From assembly GCA_022827785.1 (NCBI GenBank), contig JAJEIM010000022.1, positions 1 through 64,000 of the forward strand: DNA of 64,000 nucleotides, written 5' to 3'. Under the pieces are notes generated by a model. It was not told the DNA's origin and did no database searches. It was given only the letters and a program-made list of their open reading frames with translations. Within the stretch, counting starts at the first letter, position 1; each line of letters begins with the position of its first letter. The DNA is from Acidimicrobiia bacterium. GTDB taxonomy: Bacteria > Actinomycetota > Acidimicrobiia > Spongiisociales > Spongiisociaceae. A program made the translations under genes and the position numbers. Below, in pieces: positions 1 to 8,135 of the stretch.

Positions 1-104
1 CAACCACAACCGAACGGACATAACATCAGACATCGAGGCCTCCCTGGACCGGCGAACTGGTACTTCACCGATTTCAGCGAGGCCTCACCCCCAAACCAAG
101 GATT

Positions 105-365
105 TCAGGCCCCCGCACCCACATATTCGCGCAGGGCCAAGATGTATACCGAAGCCGCCCACACCGCGGCGGTCACCAGGCCGGCCCGGAGGATGCTGCC
201 GAGGATGGCGAAAGCCGCTCCGACCGGCGAGAACAACCATACCTGTGGAAGCAGCCCGGCAATGATGACGATCACCACCGCGTTGCCGGTTGCGTAGTTG
301 TCGAAGAGCAGTGACTCGTAGAAGGACCGATCGAGGCGGCCGGCGCGAATCATCTGGGCAAGCAT
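105..365 (-). CDS. Short YIP1-like membrane protein (C-terminally truncated)
   Basis: This is an 86-residue protein whose opening (MLAQMIRAGRLDRSFYE, then a D-x-x-ATG patch at about 24-28) resembles the N-terminus of bacterial YIP1-family membrane proteins. Two hydrophobic segments follow (about 30-48 and 50-75) and the reading ends at once. Family members I know are about 180-200 residues, so only the first half is present. I prefer the ATG at 365 because AAGGA lies 4 bases upstream; a GTG at 431 would add 22 polar residues. Function is unknown. It may be a remnant or a genuinely short form. Confidence 0.5.
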   Translation of the reverse strand: MLAQMIRAGRLDRSFYESLLFDNYATGNAVVIVIIAGLLPQVWLFSPVGAAFAILGSILRAGLVTAAVWAASVYILALREYVGAGA

Positions 366-469
366 GTCGTCCTTGAGGTTACGGCGTCCACCGGGAAGAG
401 GGCTAGTGGTCGAGGCGTTCTGCCTGACCACCCGGAGGAACGGCCCGGCGTGTCAGGTCACACCTCCGA

Positions 470-485
470 AGTGCTGATGAGCACT
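470..485. terminator. Small inverted repeat downstream of the C1 operon
   Basis: A perfect 6-bp stem (AGTGCT/AGCACT) with a 4-base loop lies about 33 bases past the stop of the demethylase gene at 519. There is no T-run after it on either strand, so intrinsic termination is only a weak guess. Confidence 0.25.
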
Positions 486-518
486 CACTCGCAGCAAACT
501 AGCACTTGGTCCTGGTCT

Positions 519-1655
519 CTAGGAGTCCGGCCCGGTGATCCGCTCGACGAACGGGAAGGGTTCGGTGGCGGCCGGATAACGGTCCCCCTCGATCATCACC
601 TCCAACTCGGTCCCCGTCCGGGCGTACGCCGCCTCCACCAGCACGAAGCCGAGGTTGGCGCCGAACCGGGGGGAATAGGCCACCGAGGTCAGCCTCCCCA
701 CCCGGGCGCCGCCGGCGAACACCGGATAGTGGGTGGGATTGCCGAGCTGCGGAGGGCCGTCGATCCGGACACCGGTCATCAGCCGCTCCGGACCGCGCTC
801 GGCCACTGCGGCCAGGGCGGAGCGTCCCACGAAACCCCCATCGGCGTCCAGGTCGACGAGACGGCCGAAGCCCAACTCGTAGGGGTTGACCGAATCGTCC
901 ATGTCGGTGCCGTACGAGAGGATGCCCCCCTCGATCCGGCGTACCTGGTTGGGGGCGGCCGGTTTGATGTTGTAGGGCCGGCCCGCCTCGAACAACCGGT
1001 CCCACAGCCACGACCCGCGGGTCGCGTCGGTGAGGAACACCTCGTAGCCGAACTCGCCCGACCAGCCGGTCCGGGAAACCAGCAGTTCCAGCCCTTCGAG
1101 GATCGTCCAGGCGCACCGGTAGTAGGGCAGGCCGGCGATTCCTTCTCCGAACACGTCGCCGATCAACGGCTTCGACTTCGGACCCTGGACCTGGATGGGC
1201 GACACGTCCGGCTCCCGCACCACCACGTCCAGACCCCTCTCGGCGGCGATGGCCTGCGCCCAGAGCAGGATGTCCCGGTCGGCCAGGGAAAGCCAGAACC
1301 GATCCTCGCCCAGCCTGAGCAACACCGGATCGTTGAGTATCCCGCCCTCGTAGTTGCATAGGAACGTGTACCGGCACTGCCCCACCGCCACCCTGGAGAC
1401 GTCACGCGTGCACAGGTACTGGGCGAGAGCGAAGGCGTCCGGGCCCCGGATCTCGACCTGCCGCTCCACCGCCACGTCCCAGAGCGTCACGTCCTCCACC
1501 AGGGCCCGGTACTCCTCCAGCATCCCCTCGTAGATCCCCGGCATCACCATGTGGTTGTAGACGGTGACGCCGGACATCCCGGACTTCCGGGCAGAGTCGA
1601 GATACGGGGAAAGGCGATTCCGGGGCGTCGGGACGAAAGGAAGTTGCTCGGTCAT
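519..1655 (-). CDS. DmdA/GcvT-family folate-dependent demethylase
   Basis: The 378-residue protein belongs to the aminomethyltransferase (GcvT) fold and is closest by eye to DMSP demethylase DmdA, which moves a methyl group to tetrahydrofolate. Shared DmdA-like patches are LWDVAVERQVEIRGPDA (about 58-74), GGILNDPVLL (104-113), FWLSLADRDI (120-129) and SPIQVQGPK (152-160). GcvT proper has a GYTGE motif; here the equivalent is RTGWSGEFGYEVF (195-207), with Trp where DmdA also has Trp. The glycine-rich DmdA patch is not identical, so the substrate could be DMSP, a betaine or sarcosine-like. The ATG at 1655 overlaps the MFS stop by 1 base (TGATG). It is the last gene of an operon with formate dehydrogenase and fhs, which fits disposal of folate-bound methyl groups. 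Confidence 0.75.
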   Translation of the reverse strand: MTEQLPFVPTPRNRLSPYLDSARKSGMSGVTVYNHMVMPGIYEGMLEEYRALVEDVTLWDVAVERQVEIRGPDAFALAQYLCTRDVSRVAVGQCRYTFLCNYEGGILNDPVLLRLGEDRFWLSLADRDILLWAQAIAAERGLDVVVREPDVSPIQVQGPKSKPLIGDVFGEGIAGLPYYRCAWTILEGLELLVSRTGWSGEFGYEVFLTDATRGSWLWDRLFEAGRPYNIKPAAPNQVRRIEGGILSYGTDMDDSVNPYELGFGRLVDLDADGGFVGRSALAAVAERGPERLMTGVRIDGPPQLGNPTHYPVFAGGARVGRLTSVAYSPRFGANLGFVLVEAAYARTGTELEVMIEGDRYPAATEPFPFVERITGPDS

Positions 1656-2956
1656 CAAGCGTTCTCGGTACCTGTGCCGGTGGCCCGCTCCGGACCGTCC
1701 ACTCCGATGGCGGGCGGATGCTCTGAAACCGCACCCACTCGCCGGCGGGCGTACTCGGTCACCAGCCACCCGGTGACGAGACTGCTCAGAACGGCCAGCA
1801 CGATGACCGGGATGCGAAAGCTACCTGTCCGGTCGATCCACCAGCCGGCCAGGGCGATCCCCGACACGGCGCACCAGGCCGCCGCCGTCAGGCCTCCCGA
1901 GAAGGCGCGCACCGCCAGCCGCGGTTCCAAACCCTGCCCGGCCAGGTGGCCCAGTAGACCCCATATCGGGTAGTTGATGAACCCGAACCCCAGGGCCGCC
2001 ACCATCAGGCCTGCGTACGACCAGGTCGCCACGAGGACGAGGAGGCCGGTGGCATAGACAAGGGAGATCACCCCTATGACCAGCACCGGCGTTACGCGAT
2101 CCGACCAGGCACCCATGACCACGGCCGCCGTCAGCCCGACCGAAGATGCAACCCACCAGAGCGCAGCCACCCCTGCCGGCGACACCCCGAACTCGTCCAC
2201 GGCCGTCGCCGACATGTAGCTGACGAACGTGAAGCCGCCCAGGCCGGCCGCGATGCTGAGCAGGATCACCATGCGACCGGTCCGCACCGCCCACGTATCC
2301 CTCCAGTCCCTTCGCCGCACGGCTGTCCTGGCCAGGCGGGGCATCGAGGAGGGGTTGCCGGGCAGTAGCACAAGGATGGCCACCGCGGTCGCCACCGAAG
2401 CAACTGCTGCGATCACGAAGGCCAGCCTCCATTCGTCCGGTCCGTCCAGGAAGAGCGCGTACGCACCGTTGATACCGCCCCCGACCCCGGCCCCGGAACT
2501 CGCCACCACGGTGACCCGCCCGAGGGAGGAGGGCTTGACGACCCGGGCGATGAGGCGTACCGACGCCGACCAGCTGATCGGTGCCAGGAGGCTTATGAGG
2601 ACCACCGACCCGGCGAGCACCAGCGGCGATGTGGACCACACCGCTACCAGGAACCCGACCACGCAGACTGACAGCGCGGCCAGGATGATTCCCCGTAGCG
2701 GGAACACGTCCACCACCCGGACTCCCACAGCGGCGCCCAGGCCGTAGGCGAGGAGCCCCGATGAGACGGCCAGGCCCAGGGCGCCATAGCCGGACCCGAA
2801 GCTCTCCCCGATCCGCGGCAGGAGGGCGGGAACCAGACCATTGCCGAAGCCGTGGGTGACCATGATCACGGCACAGAAGAGGGCCGCCGCCCGGCCCGTC
2901 CCTATGAACCCCTTAGCCGCGAGGCCCGGGGCGCCGGCGCCGCCCTCGGTTGTCAA
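1655..2956 (-). CDS. MFS transporter
   Basis: This 433-residue protein has about 12 hydrophobic segments and the look of a major facilitator. A first half with a short charged loop near residues 70-80 is joined by a basic central loop (about 205-225, LARTAVRRRDWRD) to a second half with MGAWSDRVTP at about 282-291, a loop of the GxxxDR type. The start is a TTG at 2956, with GGAG 8 bases upstream, so it overlaps the end of the preceding iron-sulfur gene by 44 bases. It sits between formate dehydrogenase and a methyl-transfer enzyme, so a C1 or osmolyte-related solute or formate export is possible. The substrate cannot be read from the sequence. Confidence 0.8.
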   Translation of the reverse strand: MTTEGGAGAPGLAAKGFIGTGRAAALFCAVIMVTHGFGNGLVPALLPRIGESFGSGYGALGLAVSSGLLAYGLGAAVGVRVVDVFPLRGIILAALSVCVVGFLVAVWSTSPLVLAGSVVLISLLAPISWSASVRLIARVVKPSSLGRVTVVASSGAGVGGGINGAYALFLDGPDEWRLAFVIAAVASVATAVAILVLLPGNPSSMPRLARTAVRRRDWRDTWAVRTGRMVILLSIAAGLGGFTFVSYMSATAVDEFGVSPAGVAALWWVASSVGLTAAVVMGAWSDRVTPVLVIGVISLVYATGLLVLVATWSYAGLMVAALGFGFINYPIWGLLGHLAGQGLEPRLAVRAFSGGLTAAAWCAVSGIALAGWWIDRTGSFRIPVIVLAVLSSLVTGWLVTEYARRRVGAVSEHPPAIGVDGPERATGTGTENA

Positions 2957-3902
2957 TCCTGGCTCTCCGGAGAATGTCGTCGATGGGTGTAACGGCTAGG
3001 TCGCCGAGTTCCTGGACGTACTCGTATCCGAACCGCCCCTTGATACAGAGGTGCCCGGAGGTGACCGAGTGGTCCATCGGCGAGGTGACCTTCACGATCC
3101 GGTTGTCCTGGACATGGAGATCCAGGTTGCAACCGACCCCGCAGTAGGAGCAGATGGTGCGGGTGACGGTCTGGCCGTCCTCCTCCCACATGCCTGCCAG
3201 GCGCAACTCGTACTCGCTGCGGAACATGAGGGCGCCGGTGGGACAAACCCCTATGCAGTTCCCGCAGAAGACGCAGGCCGAGTCGGTCAGTCCGGTGTCG
3301 AACTCGGTCGAGATGCGGGCGTCGAAGCCCCTGCCTGCCACGGCGATGGCAAAGGTGTTCTGGGCGTCCTCCCCGCAGGCCTCCACGCACTTGTAGCAGA
3401 GGATGCACCGGGAGTAGTCCCGCACGTAGAGCTCGTTGTCCACCTTGACCGGCTGCTGAACGGTCTCGGCGGCGGTCCCGGGCCCGATCCGGTGATGGCC
3501 CGCCTTGCGCAGGTCGCGGTCGTCAGCCGGATCCGCCGGCGGGCCGTAGCGGTCGGGATCGCAGCCGTAGCGGTCCATCCATGCCACGGTGTCGTCGTCC
3601 ACCAGACCCATATCAACCGAGGAGGCCAGAAACTCGTAGACCATCTTGCGGGAGTGGCGCACCCGGTCGCTGTCGGTGTCCACCTCCATACCCTCCTCGA
3701 CCGGGCGGCTGCACGATGGAACCAGCGTGCGGTTGCCCTCCACCTCCACCACGCATACCCGGCAGACATTGACCGGGGTCAGGTTGTCCAGGTAGCAAAG
3801 GGTGGGCTGGTCGTTGTCCAGGGCCCGGCAGGCGTCGAGGATGGTCGATCCGTCCGGAACCGTGACGGTGGTCCCGTCGACAACCAGCGTGACTTCAGCC
3901 AC
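2913..3902 (-). CDS. Formate dehydrogenase iron-sulfur module (separate N-terminal part of the alpha subunit)
   Basis: The 329-residue protein matches the N-terminal third of NAD-linked formate dehydrogenase alpha subunits. It has a [2Fe-2S] ferredoxin domain (C36, C47, C50, C64) and two [4Fe-4S] clusters (C166/169/172/176 and C210/213/216/220). It ends with the C251-x2-C254-x3-C258...C286 motif that normally opens the molybdopterin domain (GHLCIKGRFGYEYV), followed by a basic tail. The rest of the Mo domain is encoded elsewhere (5757-7691), so the alpha subunit is split. The region between the first and second clusters (about 85-160) lacks the extra His-Cys3 cluster seen in NuoG. The GTG start at 3902 overlaps the NuoEF stop by 8 bases. 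Confidence 0.85.
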   Translation of the reverse strand: MAEVTLVVDGTTVTVPDGSTILDACRALDNDQPTLCYLDNLTPVNVCRVCVVEVEGNRTLVPSCSRPVEEGMEVDTDSDRVRHSRKMVYEFLASSVDMGLVDDDTVAWMDRYGCDPDRYGPPADPADDRDLRKAGHHRIGPGTAAETVQQPVKVDNELYVRDYSRCILCYKCVEACGEDAQNTFAIAVAGRGFDARISTEFDTGLTDSACVFCGNCIGVCPTGALMFRSEYELRLAGMWEEDGQTVTRTICSYCGVGCNLDLHVQDNRIVKVTSPMDHSVTSGHLCIKGRFGYEYVQELGDLAVTPIDDILRRARIDNRGRRRRPGPRG

Positions 3903-5676
3903 GGGATCGCTCCAGCAGACCCAGGTCGATGATCGACCGGATCGCTGTCGACGCGGTGTGCCCCAGCCCGCAGATCGAGGCGTCCATCATTACCCGGGCC
4001 ACGTCCTCGAACAACTCCTCATCCAGCGGCTCCCCGCCTTGGTGGCGAGCCAGCAACTCCTCCTGGCGGACGGTACCGACCCGGCAGGGTACACACTGGC
4101 CGCAGGACTCGTCCCGGAAGAAGCGGGCGATCCGCGTGCCTATGTCCGGGAAGTCGGTCCGGTCGTCGAACACCAGGACCACGCCGGAGCCGAGGGTGGC
4201 GTTGCGGGCCCGGGCGCCCTCGAAGGTGAGCGGCATGTCGAGATGGTCATCGCCGACAAACAGGCCGGCCGCTCCTCCGAGCATCACCGCCCCCAACCGG
4301 CCGCTTCCGGTCAAACCCCCGGCCAGGTCGATCAGGTCTCCCAGGGTCCTGCCGAACTCCACCTCGTACACGCCGGGACGCGCCACGGCGCCCGCCAGGC
4401 AGAACAGCTTCGGTCCGGTCGATTCCCCGGTGCCGATCTCCGCGAACGCCGCTCCGCCCTCGAGCACTATGTCGAGTACGTTGATCAGGGTCTCTACGTT
4501 GTTGATCACCGTCGGGCGTCCGAACAGGCCCACCTGGGTCGGGAAGGGAGGCTTGTTGCGCGGCTCCCCCCGCTTGCCCTCGATCGAGTTCATCAGAGCG
4601 GTCTCCTCACCGCAGATGTAGGCGCCCCCACCCCGCCGTATCTCGATCTCGAACGGGCGGCCCGAACCGGCCACGTCCTCGCCGAGCAGACCCTCCGCCC
4701 GGGCGCGGTCGATGGCGTTCTGGAGGAGGGCCCGGGCCAGGGGATACTCGGCGCGGATGTACAGGTACCCGCGTTCGGCTCCGGCGGCCAGTCCGGCGAT
4801 GGTCATCGACTCGATCACCGCGAAGGGGTCGCCCTCCATGATCACCCGGTCCTTGAATGTGCCCGGTTCCGACTCGTCGGCGTTACAGATCAGGTAGCGC
4901 GGCGCGGCGGATGACCGGGCCACCGCCTCCCACTTGATCCCCATCGGGAAGGCGGCGCCCCCCCGTCCCCTCAGGCCGGACGCCTTGATCTCGGCAATGA
5001 CCCGATCCGGCCCCAACTCGACGGTTCGGGCCAGAGCCTGGTAGCCGCCGGCGCCCCGGTAGGCCTCGAGGGAGGTCGGATCGACCGCGCCGATGCGCTT
5101 GAGCAGACGCAGCGACGGATCGCCTACCTGCGGAACTACGGGAGGGACATCCCGAAGCGACCCGCCCGCAAGTACCTCCGCGACCCGGTCGGAGGTAGCT
5201 CCGACCAGCACCGCGTCATCCTCTCCGGCCAGCTGGAAGAAGACCGCCGGGGCTTGGTCGCACTGGCCCAGGCACGGGCTGGGGTGCACGTCGGGGCGCC
5301 CTTCCAAGGCCGCCAGGATCCCGGCGCCGCCCGCGGTCCGGCAGGCCACGTCGTCACACACGTGGGCCACCCGGGCCGGCCTCTCCTCCAATGACAGCAG
5401 CGCGTAGAAGCCGGCCACCCCGTACGCCTCCGCCGGGGGGACCAGAAGCCGCTCGCAGATGTAGTTGAGCGCCCCGGCGCTGACCCATCCGACCGTGTCG
5501 TTCACCGCGTGGAGCGCCGGCAGCAACAGGTGGCGGCTCTCCACCGAACGGCGATATCCGCCGAACGCCACGCGCCGGTCGTCGGGTTGCGAAGGCGCTC
5601 CCTCCTCGGACGGAGAGGGGGGTCCCAGCAACGCATCCACGGCCAGCCGCTCCGCGGCCGTGGGCTCGGCGGACAT
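3895..5676 (-). CDS. Fused NuoE-NuoF-type formate dehydrogenase beta subunit (NADH/FMN)
   Basis: The 593-residue protein is the diaphorase part of an NAD-dependent formate dehydrogenase. A NuoE-like thioredoxin-fold domain comes first, with [2Fe-2S] ligands C107, C112, C135 and C139. A NuoF-like domain follows with the FMN/NAD motifs GLRGRGGAAFP (234-244) and GGGAYICGEETALMNSIEG (349-367), and a C-terminal [4Fe-4S] site at C525/C528/C531/C569. It would pass electrons from the iron-sulfur module to NAD+ in the cytoplasm. The ATG at 5676 has no strong ribosome site close by. Its stop overlaps the next gene. Confidence 0.93.
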   Translation of the reverse strand: MSAEPTAAERLAVDALLGPPSPSEEGAPSQPDDRRVAFGGYRRSVESRHLLLPALHAVNDTVGWVSAGALNYICERLLVPPAEAYGVAGFYALLSLEERPARVAHVCDDVACRTAGGAGILAALEGRPDVHPSPCLGQCDQAPAVFFQLAGEDDAVLVGATSDRVAEVLAGGSLRDVPPVVPQVGDPSLRLLKRIGAVDPTSLEAYRGAGGYQALARTVELGPDRVIAEIKASGLRGRGGAAFPMGIKWEAVARSSAAPRYLICNADESEPGTFKDRVIMEGDPFAVIESMTIAGLAAGAERGYLYIRAEYPLARALLQNAIDRARAEGLLGEDVAGSGRPFEIEIRRGGGAYICGEETALMNSIEGKRGEPRNKPPFPTQVGLFGRPTVINNVETLINVLDIVLEGGAAFAEIGTGESTGPKLFCLAGAVARPGVYEVEFGRTLGDLIDLAGGLTGSGRLGAVMLGGAAGLFVGDDHLDMPLTFEGARARNATLGSGVVLVFDDRTDFPDIGTRIARFFRDESCGQCVPCRVGTVRQEELLARHQGGEPLDEELFEDVARVMMDASICGLGHTASTAIRSIIDLGLLERSRG

Positions 5677-5756
5677 GAGTCGCAGGTCGATGAGAGTCTC
5701 CTAGGAGGCTGCCGGGAAGCTTCTTACAAAAGGGACGGCGTGGTCGCCGACAGGTC

Positions 5757-7691
5757 TCATGCGGGGTAGTTTGCCACGGGACGTACCCCGGTCCGTCTCG
5801 CAACACCCTCCGGCAAGGGTTCGATACGGACCGCGGTGGCCTTGAACTCGGCGGTACCCGACTTGGGATCCCAAGCGTCGATGGTGAGCAGGTTCACATC
5901 CACCTCGTCGGGATCATGGACGGCCATGAAGGCCAGGCCGGGGCGGAGCGACCGGTCGAACAGCACGGGCGCCTCTACAGACCCCCGGCGCGAGACGACT
6001 CGGACCACGTCGCCCTCGGCCATGCCGAGGGCGTCCCCGTCGGCGGGCGCTACCTCGATGGCGACCGCAGTCCTCAGCGGTGACGAGTAGCCGCCGGACT
6101 GGACCCCGGTGTTGTAGGAGTCGAGCCGGCGACCCGTGGTGAGCCGGATCGGGTACTCCTCGCTCAACTCGTCCACCGGCGGGGCCCACGGCGTCGGGAA
6201 GAAGGGGGCCGGGTCACGGGGCAGCGGATCGTCCCAGAGGTCGCCGTGGAGAAAAAGGGTTCCGGGATGGTCCTCACCGGGACACGGCCACTGCAGACCG
6301 CCCTCGTCGGCGAGCCGCCGGTACGACATCCCGGCGTGGTTGGGCGACAGGCTGCGCAACTCGTCCCAAACCTCCTCGGCGGTGGGATACCCCCAACCGG
6401 GACCCATCCGTTCGGCGAGTGCCGAGATGATGTACAGATCGTCCCTGGCGTCGCCCGGAGGGTCGAGAGCCTTACGGACCCGCTGCACCCGCCGCTCGGA
6501 GGAGGTCACGGTGCCGTCCGTCTCGGCCCATCCGGCCGCCGCCGGGAACACCACATCGGCCAGTTCGGCGGTCCTGGTCATGAAGAGGTCCTGGACCACC
6601 ATGAACTCCAGCCCGCGCAGGATGTCGCGGGCGTGGTCGGAGCGAGCCTCCGACTGGGCTGGGTTCTCACCGATCACGTACAGGGCGGTTATCTCTCCGT
6701 GCTCCATCGCCTCCAGCATCAGCGACAGGTGCTTGCCGGGACGGTCAGGCACGGAGTGGCCCCAGAGGGCCTCGAACTTGCCTCTGGCCACCGGGTCCGC
6801 AACGTCCTGGAAGCCCGGCAGTTTGTTGGGCAGCGCGCCCATGTCGCCGCCGCCCTGGACGTTGTTCTGGCCGCGGATCGGGACCACTCCCGATCCGTAG
6901 CGACCCACATGGCCGGTCAGGAGGGCCAGGTTGATGAGGGCCAGGACGTTGTCGGTGGCGTTGTGGTGCTCGGTGATGCCCAGCGTCCAGCAGATCTGGG
7001 CCTGCTCCGCGGTGGCATAGTCGTGGGCCATTCGGCGGATCACTTCGGGGGGTAGGCCGGTGATCTCGGCGCCCCGTTGCAACGTCCAGGGCTCCACCGA
7101 CTCGGCATAGGCCCCGAAGCCCACAGTGGCGTGCCGGATGAAGTCCTCGTGGTACAGGCCGGCCTTGATGATCTCCCGCGCCACCGTGTTGGACAGCGCG
7201 ATGTCCGAGCCCACCTCCAGCCCCAGCCAGACGTCGGCCCACATGGCCGAGGTGGTACGGCGCGGGTCGACCGCGTACAGCTTGGCGCCGTTGCGGACCC
7301 CCTTCATCAGGTGATGGAAGAAGATCGGGTGAGCCTCCCGGGCATTGGAGCCCCACAGCAGGATCACGTCCGTGGTTTCGATCTCCTGGTAGGAACAGGT
7401 CCCGCCTCCTACTCCGAACACTGCCGCCAGACCGGCGACCGAGGGAGCGTGTCAGGTGCGGTTACACGAATCGATGTTGTTCGACCCCAGGGCCAGCCGT
7501 GCGAACTTCTGAGCCAGGAAGTTCGTCTCGTTGGTCGCCTTGGAGCACGAGAACAGCGCACTGGCGGTACCGGCACGGGCACCGAGCCCGGCCGCCGCCA
7601 GGTCGAGCGCCTCGTCCCATGTCGCAGGTACCAACTCGCCGCCACGCCGCACGTACGGGGTGGTCAATCGGGGAAGGGCCACCTTCGGCAT
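5757..7691 (-). CDS. fdhA: Formate dehydrogenase catalytic subunit, selenocysteine-containing (UGA at 7452-7454)
   Basis: This is the molybdopterin catalytic part of NAD-linked formate dehydrogenase, 644 residues including selenocysteine at 80. The frame before the UGA ends SNNIDSCNRT and continues directly after it as HAPSVAGLAAVFGVGGGT, which is the exact active-site context of FdhF/FdhA enzymes where Sec or Cys ligates Mo. Later parts look intact, including a C-terminal molybdopterin-dinucleotide domain (about 510-630). The start is the ATG at 7691, preceded by AAGGAGGTGAT with 7-base spacing, so the protein begins MPKVALPRLTTPYV. The [4Fe-4S]-binding N-terminus usual in this family is missing and lies in the gene at 2913-3902. 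An annotation that reads UGA as stop would break this gene in two. Confidence 0.93.
7423..7439 (-). promoter_or_regulatory. Bacterial SECIS hairpin
   Basis: On the coding strand, just after the UGA, bases form a 6-bp stem GTCGCC/GGCGGC (one G-U pair) closing a GGTCT loop. The loop starts at the 19th base after the UGA. From memory the E. coli fdhF SECIS has the same GGUCU apex at the same distance, which is what SelB recognises. Confidence 0.82.
7452..7454 (-). other. In-frame UGA selenocysteine codon
   Basis: The TGA lies between codons for NRT and HAPSV, at the conserved Sec/Cys position of formate dehydrogenases. The downstream frame is open and conserved, and a SECIS hairpin follows. Confidence 0.88.
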
Positions 7692-7708
7692 TCCATCACC
7701 TCCTTTCC

Positions 7709-8119
7709 TCACACTCCACCAACGGAATACCGCGCCGAGGCGACAATGCCAGGCGACGGGATCCTGTTCAGGCAGAACTCGTTGCCGTCGGGATCGGCCA
7801 TGACCGTCAACTCGTACTCGTCCTCCGTGACCGTTTCAACGATTCTGCCACCGAGCCGCACCGTACGGGCCAGGATCATGTCAAAATCATCCTCGTTCGA
7901 ACCCTGGATGTCGAAGTGGACCGGACTCTTGTCGGCGGTGACACGGTCGACCTCCTGGAGGACCAGATCACACCCGGGCAGCACCGGCCCCATGAACAGG
8001 TAATTGTCGAGCCGCCGCCCGGCCGCCAGACCGAGCAGAGGACCCCAGAAGGCGGCCGATCGATCCAGGTCGAGACAGTCTATGACCAGGTAGCGGATCG
8101 ATGCGACCGGCTCGGCCAC
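7709..8119 (-). CDS. VOC-family (glyoxalase/bleomycin-resistance-like) protein
   Basis: The 136-residue protein has two beta-alpha-beta-beta-beta halves of the vicinal oxygen chelate fold: ASIRYLVIDCLDLDRSAAFW at the N-terminus and VMADPDGNEFCLN near the end. PVHFDIQG in the middle and the late Glu supply plausible metal ligands. The GTG at 8119 is chosen because earlier codons run into the end of fhs; it starts 16 bases after that stop and has no clear ribosome site. It lies between fhs and fdhA in the C1 operon, but its substrate is not evident. It could be a dioxygenase-like, lyase or binding protein. Confidence 0.7.
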   Translation of the reverse strand: MAEPVASIRYLVIDCLDLDRSAAFWGPLLGLAAGRRLDNYLFMGPVLPGCDLVLQEVDRVTADKSPVHFDIQGSNEDDFDMILARTVRLGGRIVETVTEDEYELTVMADPDGNEFCLNRIPSPGIVASARYSVGGV

Positions 8120-8135
8120 TGCCGCAGCCGGGAAG

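Noticed and set aside
5697-5710. Operator at the CTCCTAGGAG palindrome before the NuoEF gene
   Set aside because: It is a short 10-bp palindrome inside an operon, with no promoter-like sequence; chance occurrence is plausible.
7441-7460. Frameshift or nonsense mutation splitting formate dehydrogenase
   Set aside because: The frame is unchanged across the TGA, the flanking residues are the conserved Sec site, and a SECIS-like hairpin follows, so recoding is far more likely.
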